NCBI GenBank assembly: GCA_950295325.1
Contig: OX485804.1
Location: 39,742,001 to 39,806,000 of the forward strand
Length of the DNA: 64,000 nt
Reading direction: 5' to 3'
Source of the DNA: Polytrichum commune
Lineage: Eukaryota; Streptophyta; Polytrichopsida; Polytrichales; Polytrichaceae
Below, piece after piece: positions 34,518 to 47,578 of this stretch (its first letter is position 1; each line of letters begins with the position of its first letter). The notes under the pieces were generated by a model. It ran no database searches and was not told the DNA's origin. It saw nothing but the letters and a program-made list of their open reading frames with translations. The position numbers and the translations under genes are program-made.

Positions 34518-36278
34518 TGTGAGGCCAAACTCCCCACCCTTAAGCGTCCGTAGTCCGAGTAGTGGGTTTGGGCTCACATTCCTCCGCGGTATTGGATTTG
34601 GACTTGGATGAGTCCATAGTGCAAGGTTCACCCTTCAAGTGGTCTTGGATTTAACTGGAATTTCACTTTTAACAACTCAATGTACGATTTCAATACGTAT
34701 GTGGAGAATGCACAAGTTAACTATTTAACCTCCTTATGCTCGGGTGCTATTTTGTCTTTGTTTGCTTCTAACGTCCACCCAGTTTCTTAGCTTCTAACTA
34801 AACAAACCCAGCTCCTTCATAAACCCAGCTCCTTCATGAACCCAGCTCCTTAGCTTCTAACTAAACAAACCCAGGTCCTTCATAAACCCAGCTCTTTACT
34901 TTCTAACTAAACAAACCCAGCTCCTTCATAAACCCAGCTCCTTCATGAACCCAGCTCCTTAGCTTCTAACTAAACAAACCCAGGTCCTTCATAAACCCAG
35001 CTCTTTACTTTCTAACTAAACAAACCCAGCTCCTTCATAAACCCAGCTCCTTCATGAACCCACAACTTTGTAGTTGTAATCCCCAACTACCTCACTAATT
35101 ATTCAAGCCCTTAACTAATCTTCCTACCTAATTTCCCTAATTCTACTAACAACCCCTTTCTAATCACACAATTCTTCTCTAATCCTAAAATCCTAAAATC
35201 CTAGAGAGGAGAGGGGGAGAGAGAATTTCCTAACTTCACTAAGACTAACTAATCCACACAAGTATATTTTTGCACTCATCACAACATCAAGTGCTCAACT
35301 CTTAAACATGGAACTTGCAACCACGTGTATTCAAAACATGAACTTTAAGTACCACAAATTGGAATCATGAATTAACTTTAAAATCCTTCACGTCAACACT
35401 AATTCTACCAAGAGGTCAAGCCCTCTTCAAGGCTAACAAGCCTTGGCTCTCAAACTAAAAACTAAGCACACACATGTGCTCCAATATGGCTTCCCACACC
35501 CACACTTATAACTCGTGGGGTGCCTTGGAGCACAAAGGAAAGAGAGGATGAGTGAGGGAAGAATGAGGGATTATATAGTAAGCTTGAGGGGGTGAGCACC
35601 CTCAAGGCTCACGATAAGCCCTTGAGATTTCCTCCTACTTAGTAGGCGCCAATCCTATCTTCTAAGCCTTCCTCCCTCAAATGATCAACAAGGATCCTAA
35701 TTCGAACATTTAACTAGCCTTGGCTTTCTACCTACCACACTTTACCAAACTTGGGATGCTTCAACCCAAACTTAGCCTCCTTCGCTTTCCGCCGCCATAA
35801 CTTTCTCCCCTTACTTTCCCAAATCGTCGCTCACCACTTAATTCAAACCACGATGCTTAACTCGTGATTTGATTGGTGCTTTGAGAATTTGCTTATCCTC
35901 CACCTTGCATTCTTCCTTGGGCCTTCCCCATTAAGTGGCCATGATGAGGTGGTCCACTTGTGCGCTCCATGTGATCCTCCATTCATCCCAATTCGAATGC
36001 ACTTGCCTCTTGAGTCACTTTGGTTGTCTCCATCCATTTGTACTAGCCTACTCACTAACTACTCAATCCAAGTTCTCCTTACCTATCCTCATTCACTCAA
36101 ATCCTTCCGAAGGTAAAAACACAATAACAACTCACATCCTAGCCTCTTACAACATGGTACTTCTAAGACTAACATTTCACTCTTTTTATATTTTTGTGAA
36201 GTAACATGCTACTTCAAAGTGCATCAACTAACGTTTCAAGGGTCTAAGACTAAATGTGGGCACCCTTTTGGGCTCACA
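34518..36278 (-). repeat. 5' LTR of the Gypsy element
   Basis: 1761 bp, nearly identical to the left LTR; one C/T difference was seen near 34532. It is the promoter-bearing LTR because the polyprotein reads leftwards. Confidence 0.95.
35569..35580 (-). promoter_or_regulatory. Possible TATA box of the 5' LTR
   Basis: The minus strand reads TACTATATAATCC about 700 bp into the LTR, followed by a pyrimidine-rich stretch. The position would suit the U3/R boundary. No experimental support is available. Confidence 0.35.
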
Positions 36279-36283
36279 CTACA

Positions 36284-39241
36284 CATTATGGAATCACTTG
36301 CTAAAAAGGAACATGACCTGGGAGATGATGTTGTCACATACTAGTTGCCAATGGAGAAGAGAGGCTTTGTGAAATTGGTTGTTTGTTGTAGACTTTATGT
36401 TGAATTGAAAATGGAATTGTACACCATTTGGGAGCGAGAAGTAGGTTAAAAAAAAAAAGACATGTTGTAGTGCGAATTATGTGGTGACAATGGGAAACAT
36501 AAAATCTGTTGTTATGCCCATAGGGTAAACAACTGCCCGTCGAGTCTAGTTGACCCTCATAGAAACTAAATCAATCTTCATGTCTATAATAATTTGACAA
36601 CCATTGTTGACTTCAACATGGTTCAAGAGAACATGGCTAAGGATAACTATCATTTTAGGCTAGCAGATGTATCATATTAGGTAACCTTCCGCAGACATCA
36701 CCCCGAGTTAGTAGACCAAACAATTGGAACAAATTTTGTCATACACAAGGTGTGCCTGCCCAAGACTATAGTGGGTTTGGAGGCCTCTCATCATCCCAAT
36801 GCAGTAAGGTTGTAGGTGCAGGTAAAGGACCGAAAAAACATGTTGCTCCTCTTAACGACTCCAACAACCCATCTATGATGCAAATTAAGCATCATAGGTA
36901 GAAGAAAATATCTCCATCCATTCCCACCGAAAAAAACATTTTTGTGAATGACAACATTGACAAAGTTGTATGCACAACGTTTGGTGGTGTTTTGCAGGTC
37001 AATAGTGATTCTACTACCAATGAAGACAAAGATGGATTTTTAATTACGTGCATGTCACACTACGGCCACTCGACCTTCAACTCTCACCGATGCTGCTACT
37101 AGGAAATGATAGTTGCATGCCACTTCTTCTCATGTTCTACCTTTAAGAACTCATGCACCATGACCACCTTCCTCAACTTGGGTCTTCAAATGCGGCTACT
37201 TCTAAAGGTATATCATGTGTTTGTGTCGCCTCCCTTTTGTTTATGGTTGTCTCTTTGTATTTTTGTTTCTTTTTGTTTCTCATTGTATTCCTATGTTGTC
37301 TTCCTTATGGCCACCACCTATGTTTGCCTAGACCTTAGCAAATGCATGTCCTCCAAAGGTAGTAGACACCTCACATTATGGTGTACAACCCCCAACAAGT
37401 AGCCCTCTTAGTACTATTGCCACACCCGTTGCCGAAGTTTTGCGATTACTTGCTCTAGTTGTAAGAATAAAGGACAAAGGTCAAGAACATTGCTAGACAA
37501 GAAGCTCAGTTGAATGTGGATGTTGGTCGGCTTTGCCCCCAACCGTTTGATGTTTCGAAGCCGCCTAATACATGACATTTGGTGAAGTGCGACCTTATAC
37601 CATTCAATTTCGTCAAAGGGGGATAGTTTATGCTTTATGGAAATAGTTAGAACATCCCGAGAGGATGACTCATTCTCAAGTAATCTCATGAAATCTTTCT
37701 ACAAGTATCACCTTGATTCATAACAAGTTAAACTTTATCTTTCCATGTTTTATGCATTCCACATGTTTATCCTCCGTCCATCATTTGTTGTTCTTTTCCC
37801 CGATTCAACATTGATCCTAACTTTTGTATGTACCACTGAGCGTATCAGATTTCACACAACTTCCTAGCCATTTGTGACCAATGGCCTCAACCTCAAGGTG
37901 AGGCATGCCTATCAAAGGCTTTAGAATCCAACCACAATTAACACAAAGTTGGAGAAGTTCAATGAGTATGTTGACAATGTGCTCCAACAAAAGAGGTTCG
38001 TAGCTGACAATGACAAGTGGGACCATGAGCGGGATAGTATAGTGGCAAAATGTGTACGTTTGAAGATGGCAAAATTTGACCTCAAGCAATCGCTAGAAAT
38101 GCTTCACTTTCAATGGAATTGGCATCCATTCCTTTACATTTTCGTGGATGATAATCACTTGAGACCTTAATGCTTCCCCTGCCCTTCACTCATACAAAAA
38201 GGAGGCTCTCTCCTCATCCAGACCGCCTTGCTAGATCATCCGCAAATTCCTCATGAAGATGGAAGTCCCTTGGTTAGATCTAGTCATTTGTTCTATATTT
38301 ATGTATCCCAATGGTAAAGATCAAAACGTATGTGACCTCTTCATAGGTGCCACTAAAGTGAATCTTCATAAGTGATGTGCTCACAACCACTCACATCCAT
38401 CAAAATTGTTTGGCATACCACTCGAAGGTGGCTGAAATATGAGGGATTCCTCTTATTCATAGCAACAAGGGATGTCTCAAATTGCGATGCTTGGATCCAA
38501 ACAATGACAAGGAGTACCCAAAAGAAGAAGAAGAAGAAGAAGAACTCCGGTCTCCGGAGGAGGCCGGATAAGGAGTACCCAAATCTTTTGGGTCCTCCTC
38601 ACAACTAGTTTGGTGCCTTGCAAAAATGGTGCCAAAATGTCCAAGCAATGGTGGTTTTTGATATTGCCAAAAATGATCATGCCTTTTTTGACTTGGCTTG
38701 GACGCAATAATACATGACTTCTGAAACCATGAAGTTTATCTATGTCATATCTAATTATTGGTTATGGCAAGAGGATGTGGATATCGGGTGGTTTGAAGGC
38801 AAGCACGGTGAGTTCCCCAATTTATATTTCTATCATTGTCGTTGTTCAATGCCAATTGTTTTATCATGATAATTAGTTGATTATTTGAACTTTGATTTTT
38901 GCATACCTCAAAGGAAACACTCAAGATACTTTCCTTGAGGCTTTTAGGACTAATGGTCAAGAGTTGGCTATCCAACGCATACGCCACCACAAGTATAATC
39001 CTCTAGATGATGGAATTGTGGAGGAAATGATAGCGAGGCTCGAAACAACGAAGACAAGTTCCTTCCAAGATATCGTTCCCTTGTCCCAATTTGAAATTGT
39101 CTCGTTCTTGATTATTTTTCATGTTATCATCACATCATACTAGGTTACAACATGTTCATACCTTGTGCCCTTGGATACACAATTTAATTTTGGCTCCTTC
39201 CTCAACAATTGTTGTTATGAAGGATGATCCCTCCATCCCAC
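36284..39241. other. Degenerate sequence, possible old transposon remains
   Basis: No intact gene. Around 36461-36530 a frame reads CELCGDNGKHKICCYAHR, reminiscent of a small zinc knuckle, but stops surround it. The stretch 37900-38170 and 38890-39140 contain short frames without recognised domains. It may be a decayed element that the Gypsy retrotransposon entered. Confidence 0.35.
38522..38545. repeat. (AAG)n microsatellite
   Basis: A run of about eight aag/aga units. Confidence 0.8.
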
Positions 39242-40730
39242 TGTCAGCCCTTAACCCCCCACCTTTAAGCGTCGTAATCCAGGTGAGGGCTCCCGGCTAA
39301 CATATGCTAGAATGTATGCCTGTGGCATGTATCATGCAACCCCATTACCAAACACTATGATTCTCCAAACACACCACTTTACTCAACAATGATTAAGTTG
39401 AGTGTGCTTAGAAGCACTCTCATTCCCTTCTAATGTCGACCATAACCGGTTCAACATAACACAACCCACACCCTTAAACCCCCTCAATTATGCTACTAAC
39501 CACTAAACCCCATTCACTAAGCCCTACCCTAATTGTCTTTCTTACTGTTGACTAATTAGCCTAATTCCCTAATGTTGCCTCCCCATGGCCACTACCTTAC
39601 TGGTCCCACTCAGTTCTCGCTCTCGGCTGAAGAGTCAGCACCCTGCCCCCTGTTCAGCACTTCGGTGGCCTCCAGCAACTGCCACGTTCCCCTGCCTCCT
39701 CTTATTCACAACAATTCAGTCACCTCCCTACTTTGTCCAGCTGCCGATTAGACCCAGAAGCTGCTCCCTCTCGGGAATCCCAGGCATGATGCCACCTGGT
39801 CCGTGTGCACACAATTCTGGGGAACCCAAAATTCATCCCACAATTCTGCAATAGCAATGTGAATCATGTTGCACTCACAATTTTACAGGGAGATCAAACT
39901 TCTCCCATTGTCGAATGAAACTCCTCCGAACTAGTACCCATTCACTTGTGAGTTATAGGATGTTACTTCAGCAGGATTTGTCTTTGAATTCCCAGGATCA
40001 ATTCGGACTTTCCCTTCCCCTCACATGCCTGATTGCAGCCATGCTTACCCAAGGTTGTGCAAACCCGGTTCCAGGAAGCAGCATTGCTTCCACCGGTGGG
40101 TTCAGCTCCCACACTCACCCGCGTTCCCTCTCTGGTGCTCTCACCTACGCCCTTGCTCCTCTGCCTTCACATTCCCTCCCTAAGCTTCCTCGGTGCTCAG
40201 CTGCTACCTGCTGCTTCATTCTCTTACATGTGTCCCATTTCAGAGCTTCGGCGTCCACCCATTCTTCCTACACCCTTCCCCTGATGCGGTTCAGGTGCCT
40301 CCCTTCTCTTCCCACCCGCCGCCGATTCCCCCTCTCCGCTGCCCTTAAGCAGCCATCTCGTGTTGTTTTTGTGAGAGAATCTTCTTTGAGAACCAGCAGC
40401 CTCTAACGGCCCCCAGCTGGTCCGAGGCCCGGGAATTTCTAGGGGTGTAGTGCACCCCCCCTTGAATGAACACTTTACCATCCCAAATTGGTCATTTAAC
40501 CCCAGCCTACCTCCTAACCTAAGTCCTAATCCCACCCTCATTAACTAACTTATAAACTACTCACATTACCTCCGCGTGTTAAATACCAACACACGGACTT
40601 AATTCTTAATACAAATCAAAACCAAACACAACACTTTTTTAATGTTTTAATTGATTAAAAGAATCTCAAATCCTACATACTACCTATCCTAATTCTTAAA
40701 TCAAATATGAGCACCTTATTTGGGCTCATA
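39242..40730 (-). mobile_element. Solo LTR A (Gypsy-related), 1489 bp
   Basis: It starts TGTCAGCCC and ends GGGCTCATA. cccac flanks both sides (39237-39241 and 40731-40735), a 5-bp target duplication. The first 50 bp (ccccacctttaagcgtcgtaatcc) and last 30 bp (gagcacctta.ttgggctca) resemble the LTR of the complete element. No internal domain remains, so this is what LTR-LTR recombination leaves. Serine/proline-rich open frames inside are not genes. Confidence 0.8.
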
Positions 40731-40735
40731 CCCAC

Positions 40736-41321
40736 CCAACCCCATAAGGGAAGGGTTTGCATGTTGTGTGTCCACATGAAGGTTTGCAACATCTCAATAG
40801 GATTGGTCCAGTTGTTCTCGAGGTCACATTCACTTATGTTGAGCTAGTGCAGAATGAGGTCAATTCTAAACTTCCAATGTCATCCACAACACCTCTACAT
40901 CCTTCAAAGATCAAAGTACCACCCGAAATAATGTTCCTCGCAATTCAAGGACTGATCCATCTTTAATCGAGTTTGTGTCATGTTTGAGGTGATATGTACA
41001 AACACTGTATTTGAAAAAACAAACCATCAAATGGTTTCTAGGATTTGAAATTTAGCGATGGAGTTATCAAATTGTATTAAAAAAAATGAACATTCCACCC
41101 ACAACCTTTGTGTGGTGAAATTTTTCCATCATGTTGATGTTTTGGTTGATTGCAGGCTTTTGGAATTGGTGAAGGTTGTGATAGTGGTTGGAAGTTCTCA
41201 TGTAGAATACGTCATTTTTCGTGGCCATTTTGAACATGAATGCCACGTTTCCATATAGTTCATGGAATATACTTATGTATTGAACACATTCCAACCATCA
41301 GCTGTTGAGGTTGACTTCATC
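40736..41321. other. No gene recognised
   Basis: AT-rich spacer between solo LTR A and the SINE. Only short chance frames. Confidence 0.4.
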
Positions 41322-41327
41322 CTTACA

Positions 41328-41697
41328 GATAGATAGATAGATAGAAATTTCGGTCCCTTTTTAGCAAGGGGCCGGCGTGAATAAAGTGTCCGTTCATAAT
41401 GCCAATGACCCTATGCCCACCGGACAAGGGGGACATTGGGACAATACTACTCTCCCCTTTCGAGGATGGACACTATAGTGACACACTATACTAGTTCCTA
41501 GCTAGCCACTAGTGCCTTGAAGATACCGGACATGGTATCCCCCCAAAGGGCTTTGAGGTACCCATACAACAAGGTCCAAGGACCCCCCACCATAGTTGGG
41601 GGGACTAAGGTGGTGAGCACCACGCCGGCATGGGGAATAGAACCCACAACCTCCTCATTGGGGGCCATGAGCCCTAACCACCAAGCCAAGGCCCATG
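41328..41697 (-). mobile_element. tRNA-derived SINE, 370 bp
   Basis: Read on the minus strand it begins GGGCCTTGGCTTGGTGGTTAG, a polymerase III A-box, followed by GGTTGTGGGTTCTATTCC, a B-box, at tRNA-like spacing. The 3' end is a (tatc)n tail. cttaca at 41322-41327 and 41698-41703 is a target duplication. It is not a tRNA gene, because no acceptor stem can be formed and a long unrelated body follows. Confidence 0.7.
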
Positions 41698-41703
41698 CTT
41701 ACA

Positions 41704-43113
41704 CATTTACAGTTGAAATACTTTGGATCCTTTTGCTAGGCTACAAGAATGGACTCACAAGAATTTATAAGTTTATACCCCTGAAGTATCAATGATTGTA
41801 GTTGCATACGGGAAAGGACCATATTCGATTTGGTTGTAATTGATGACTATGGCACATCACATATGGATTCCGTTAAGCAATATCACAAAATCTGCTAAGT
41901 TTTGTGAGTGTGTTCATAAAAGTTTTGTGAACACACTCATAGAACTTGTTCACAAAACTTGGGTTTGGTCTAGGGGCATAACCAAATCATATGATAATTG
42001 CCAAACTCTTGTTCACACTCGTATTTACCAATGTCATGTTCATACGAAGACAAATGTTTGGGAGTGTGACTTGCACACTACCCTCAATTTCCGCCATTAT
42101 GTTATTATGAGAAGTTCTCGGGAAGTTCTCACTTGTCATGACTCAATGAAAATGGTACATGTTTTTCCACCATTGTTTCTTTTTCAAATCATGGCCAATT
42201 ACCTTGAATATTAGTGTGAGGTTCATTTCTTTGGCATGCATGAAATTTGGCCAAACATCACAATTGATGAAGCAAAGGGGACATTGTTGCATTACTTAGC
42301 ATGGGAGTTGGGGAATGAGGTCAACCATACAAAGTTTGATGCACCATTCGTACCAAATGTGTCTCCTTGCTCGCCTTCAAATATGTTTGTGATTGATAAT
42401 GTAAGTGGTCTTAGGAAGTGGGAAGATTTAGCTACAAAGAAGTGGCATGACAAAAGCATGTGGGATGCTATGAGCCTTCCCGACATGAGCATATTAAGAC
42501 TAGTTAGTGATAATGAATAGAGAATTGTTGAAGTTGAAAGAGGTTTAGGTGGTAACTTATCTGCATTTTTGTATAGTATTGTGAATGGATCTCACACATT
42601 TAATAAATTTCGCTATGAGGAGCACCTTTTGTATTGGTTTCAAATTGCTCACATTTGGCTTGGCGTAAAGAAGTTGCATGACAAAAGAATGTATTGGAAA
42701 ACATGCATCTATCCCGAATTACCAACCAACATGTATTGTCTATAATGTATTAGTATTTTTTGTACATAATACATGCTGTAGTTTAGTTTTTGGCCAGGAA
42801 CAAACCTAGGGAAAGAATCAGGGAAGACTTAAAAGGTGACTTTTATATCGTCTAGGTGTCACAAATACGGTTTATTAGGGAAAATATAGGTTCGGTTCAC
42901 TCCTTTTCCGATTAGGATTAACAATTAGAGTATAGGGAAAGAATAAAACTATGAAAACTCTCCAAATCAGTACATGCAATGGTGATAGTCTCTCACCTTA
43001 CTCTAGGATCCCAGGCAATTGTCTGGCAGTGGGTTCATTTTAATTGGACCAAGTGCAGTGCACAAGCATAGGCACAACCATAGACAATAGCCTTGCACAA
43101 GTAATCCATTTCA
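41704..43113. other. No gene recognised; short degenerate frames
   Basis: Frames at 41840-42214 and 42236-42520 are open for about 90-125 codons but match nothing I recognise and lack neighbouring exons. They may be remains of one decayed transposon gene. Confidence 0.35.
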
Positions 43114-43118
43114 GTCTC

Positions 43119-44831
43119 TGTCAGCCCTAAACCCCCACCCTTGAGCGTCGTAATCCGGGTGAAAGCCCAATGCTAACATGTATTTGTTTGTGACATTAGA
43201 ATCCACTAGTCGAGCCACAGTCACTCCAATGGTCTCAACATAAAACAACTAATTCTTTATTCAAATGACACAAGGTAATCAATGTTTAAGAACACTCCAC
43301 ACCTTGTGGTCATAGGTCTTCACACCCACACTACTACAACTCATTCTCCTAATGCTATAATTGTTCCCTCCTACCTTAATTCCTAGATCTTCATCCCCTC
43401 CTAATCCCTAAGCTTCTAATCCCTCTAACCCTAGTGTCCTCAACAACCTCGGTTAGCACTTATTGGCGGTAACTATTAGCTACATTACCAATTTACCCAT
43501 TATCTTGTTAAACCCAGCTGCCCCACCCTAATGTCCTCCTCGGAGGCTAACCCTCCGGCCTTCAGTCTTGAACCATTGAATTTAAAAATGTGTTGTTCAC
43601 ACAATCCCAATGCCCGTCAGAGCCCGTCAACACCCTTCATCGCCCGTCAGTCGAGGCTGCACCCACCGGTCCACCTTCTAGCTCATGGTCTTCGATTCCC
43701 TTGCTTCCCAACCACCTTCATGAGTGTTGGCCCCTTGATTATGCACTGCAACTAGATCCTCTAACCGAGGCCAATGCCATTGCGGCTCGTCCATCCTTCT
43801 GTTGCGTTCCTTCTCGGATTCAGTAAAGCTCTCACAATTGGATTAGACACGTACTAACCCAAGCTCGACAGTCCTGGCCTTGACCTCATACTTGCGGCAG
43901 CGTTGATCCCTCCCTGCCTTGCTTCCAACTTCCGATCTAATTGGTGCTCCACCTATGTGAATCTAGATATGAAGTGATAGTTCTCTACTGTCGCCATAAA
44001 ACCTTCCAACCAACTGCCCAGTGTAAGTTCCTTCTCATTAAAGCCAGCTCAATTTTCCTCCCGAATTCCAACCAGGGGATGATCGAAATTCCCCATCCCC
44101 TGTTTCCGAGTCGATTTCATTATTACCAGCTCCCCTAACTCACCTCTGTTCCGAGCAGGTGCCGCAATGCTTTCGTCCTCTAACCCAGAAGCCAAGATTA
44201 GAATTTCCACCCTCACTAGCTGCGATTGAGGCAGCTCAACACCAAACCCTTCCTTCGACCATGGATCTACCCTCTTCTGCACTCACCTTCCCTCATTCCA
44301 GCAGCCACTAGCCCGATTCAGCTCTGGGTGTAGGAGCTCCTGCTCCAATGCCGCAGCCAACACCTTCTCTAGTTGTCCCGCTCCAGGGCTTAGCATTCGA
44401 ACCTGTAGTTCCGTTATTGGCCGAGAGAGCCTCCAGCCACAGCTCTCAACCCCCTTGTCCACCCAGACACCTTCAGAGAGAGTCTAACCGTTTTTGCCAG
44501 CCTCTCAGTACCATCCCACCACCCGGATTTCTCTAGGGTGACTAGTGCACCCGTCCTTAAATGAACACCCATCAACCCCCTTCTAAATAATAAAAAGAAC
44601 ACACGCCTCAAAGTCTAAGGTTCCCATTAACTACGTAAACCAGTCCTAACTCAACCCCTTCCCCTTCACTTTTCATCAAGAGCTAACTTTTCAGGTCTAA
44701 AGTCTAAAACCACACTCTCATGTCTAATCCACTCTTTTTATGTTTTTAATAATTAAAAAAGACATCAAATTCAAAGTTCCAGTCACACCTAAAACTTAAC
44801 ACCAATGTGAGCACACACTTTTGGGCTCATA
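43119..44831 (-). mobile_element. Solo LTR B (Gypsy-related), 1713 bp
   Basis: It starts TGTCAGCCC and ends GGGCTCATA. gtctc flanks it at 43114-43118 and 44832-44836. Ends and several internal words (ctagtgcacccg.ccttaaatgaacac) match solo LTR A, so both belong to one family. The separate target duplications show that A and B are independent insertions, not the two ends of one element. Confidence 0.8.
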
Positions 44832-44836
44832 GTCTC

Positions 44837-46817
44837 ATTACCAAAGCCACGAGCACTTTGGTGTAGACAGTAGTCTTTCCTTAATTAATTCCCTTTTAGT
44901 GTAACTTGAAAGGCCCATGTGTTCCTTCTTTACAAATCAATTTCATTTCAAAGTTATACATTTCAAAATACGTACCATAGCGACATAGGTTAAAATTGTT
45001 GACCAGTCCTTCGCCCTTTCACAGCCAATGGCTTCATTCATGGAGAGGTGTCCTTTCTTGCCAAAAATGAAGATGATAGACGACAAGTAGTTTCCTCTGG
45101 TAAAGACTATAAACTCTATGATATCCAAGTGACTCGATTATCGCACAAAGTATATGGTCAGAACATTCACCTTATACAATTAATAATATCTCTTCAGGTA
45201 CGCTCTTGAAAGGATTATCACCACAAAGATTATCACCACAAAGATGAACAGTTAGTAATCAACTGTAAATTCTTTCTCTCCATATTAATTCAATTAATTT
45301 TGTGAGTATTTGCTCTAACTCTCTTCCTCTCTCAAGATCCAATAACTCCTAATACAGGCGCTAATGGAACAATCATAGAGCTCCCAATATTACATAAAGA
45401 CCACTATCCTTTGAGCATTCCTAGTTCCTTCAAACCATAGCCTTGCGAATCCCTCGCGCTGATTAAGACAATAATCTCTCAATCTATAATCAGACCATAC
45501 TCATGATGAGGAAAATTCCTTCTCTCCTCTTTGAGAAGTTCATCTCATTGCACTCAACATTCTCTTCATACTTATAATCATCAATTTATTCCAAAATAGA
45601 TTATTTTCCAAATACATTGTTGAGTCATACACTGTGTCATTGATCCTCAATTACACTCACAGAAATTACTTATCTCACTTGACAACATCCATAACACTTC
45701 TCTCAGAACTGAGACTTACATAAGCTTTGCATTTTATAATAATCAATCAGACCATTGACTAACAACCCAGAGACTATAGACTTGGGAAATCCAAACTTTG
45801 CTTCAATTGTAATCACATAGATTATCACTCTGATTAATATTGATTTACAATTCCAATCACACAGATAAACACACATATTATCAAAGGGAAGAATCTCCAG
45901 TACATTTACCCTGGAGTCACTCAATTTACTCTCAAATCTCTCACACTTACAAAGTCATATATCAATTATTAGAGTTTGGCCTCAAAAAGTCTATGGTTAT
46001 CACTTGTGGGCTATCCCAACCTCTTCTCTACTTCTTCTGTATGGCTTTTTATATGCCCTAGCCTTCTGGGCTGCAACTCCTCCTATCAGACCATAGTCCT
46101 TCCAAATCACCATTCTTCAAATCACCTAGACTATGGCCCTTTCCTAACACACCATAATGGGATACTAGTTATGTTTTACCCCTATTTACAATTTTCTTCC
46201 ATTTGGCTGCGAAAAAGTCAAAAAATTGGTTCCACACATGGCCATTCATAATAGTTGTGAATCTTTGAGCAATTGTGACTTCATAGAGAGGAACGATTGA
46301 TAGGAAAGTGGCGATTAATAGGAAAGTGGCAAATGCTAGGAAGCATATGAAAAACATGTTGTGTGTTTAGGTTGGCATTAATAACTATGTTTCAAAAGAT
46401 TTTGTAGATATTTCAAAATATTTCAAGAGGAACTCAAATTACTTGAAGAGAGTTGAAGTTCAAAGAATCTTTAAGATGGCCAACGGACAAGGAAAGAAGA
46501 GAAGGGCCATTCAAAGTGCTCCTTCTTCTAAGCGTGCAAACAATGCATCCCTGGCCTAGTTGGATGTGAGGCCACCATCTCATGTTGGAGGGAAGCTATC
46601 TTATGAGCGATGAGCAGTGAGCGGTGAGCGGTGAGCAGTATCACATGAGCAATGAGCAGTAACATATGAGCAGTAACATATGAGCAATGATTCCAAATTT
46701 AGTAAAGACACACGGGTTTAGGATACACAACCAAAATTTTGACAAATTAATTGCATATTTTCAATTGTAAATTGCCAATATTTTAAATGAAGCACAAGTG
46801 AAAGGGCCCTATTTCCA
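44837..46817. other. No gene recognised
   Basis: AT-rich DNA with a small direct duplication (aggattatcaccacaaagat) near 45212-45245 and a gagcagtgagcggtgagc-type short repeat at 46602-46690. No supported coding region. Confidence 0.4.
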
Positions 46818-47578
46818 TGGATCATTTAAAACACTTTCAATTCATTGCTGATTTTTATTATAATAATCCAAACCAATACATGTCATTTATTGACATCCTT
46901 ATACATGTAGTTACAACCAATACTTGCACAACTCCTCACATTCCACAACACCAGCAAATTCAAGTAGGTGCATAACCTCATTATACGTACATGTAGGTGC
47001 CATAATTGTGAGCCACTCAAACTGCTCACGGGTTGAATTAAGGCCCAGAATCTACAAATGAAAGGAAATTAGATATTAGAAATAGTCAATATGTAGGTAA
47101 CTACTAGGTTTTGAAACATCCGCCTGTGGATGCGAGTTGTGTAAGAGACTGGTATTAGGTCTGTATCAACCCGGGTTCGAATCTGGTTGGTTACATTGAC
47201 TGGAGCTATCCCAAATTGAGCTAGTGATAAAGCAGGAATAATCTATAGGCGGATACCAAGAAGACGTTACTACGCGGATGTGCGTAGAATCTTCTCAATT
47301 AATTTTTATTTTTAGAAACTTGTTATTATTTATCCATGTCAATCAATCAAACCGCTCATGGTTGGGTCATAGTCTAAACAGAAATGAAATTACTGAATCA
47401 TTTGAAATACTTCCAGCCTATTGCTGATTTTTATTATAAAATCCAAACCAAAACATGTCATATTTTGACATTCAAATATATGGTACTTAATAGACCATTT
47501 GCAATACTACTCACACTCTACAATACCAGCAAGTTCAAGTAGTCGCATGACCTCGTTATAGGTATATGTAGGTGCATG
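46818..47578 (-). repeat. Direct duplication of the transposase 3' end
   Basis: 46818-46996 and 47392-47578 are diverged copies. Both contain ttgctgatttttattat, atccaaacca.aacatgtcat and, on the minus strand, a frame with TYNEVM.LLE.AG.VECE. The copy at 47392-47578 belongs to the pseudogene. The SINE-like stretch lies between the copies. Confidence 0.7.
47110..47325 (+). mobile_element. Possible tRNA-derived SINE
   Basis: tggatgcgagttgtgtaag (A-box-like) precedes cccgggttcgaatctgg, a good polymerase III B-box (GGTTCGAATC), at suitable spacing. The 3' end is AT-rich, and gaaac occurs on both sides. The ends are approximate. Confidence 0.45.

Larger units (their letters stand above)
25547..36278 (-). 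mobile_element. Complete Ty3/Gypsy LTR retrotransposon, 10.7 kb
   Basis: The element has two 1761-bp LTRs, TG..CA ends and a 5-bp target duplication. A 2079-codon gag-pol frame is read on the minus strand, so the 5' LTR is the right one. The pol order is protease, RT, RNase H, integrase, which defines Ty3/Gypsy. There is no chromodomain and the protease active site reads VDGGSS; both suit the Athila/Tat side of the superfamily (inference). The LTRs share length and register and differ at one base in the part compared directly (near 25561 versus 34532), so insertion was recent. It appears potentially autonomous. Confidence 0.95.

Noticed and set aside
39915-40406. 163-codon Ser/Pro-rich frame
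   Set aside because: It lies wholly inside solo LTR A and is non-coding LTR sequence.
41640-41697. Possible tRNA gene (A-box and B-box on the minus strand)
   Set aside because: No acceptor stem can be formed and a 370-bp body with tail and target duplication follows; it is a SINE.
39242-44831. The two LTR-like sequences as one 5.6-kb element
   Set aside because: Each has its own, different 5-bp target duplication and the DNA between them has no gag-pol; they are separate solo LTRs.
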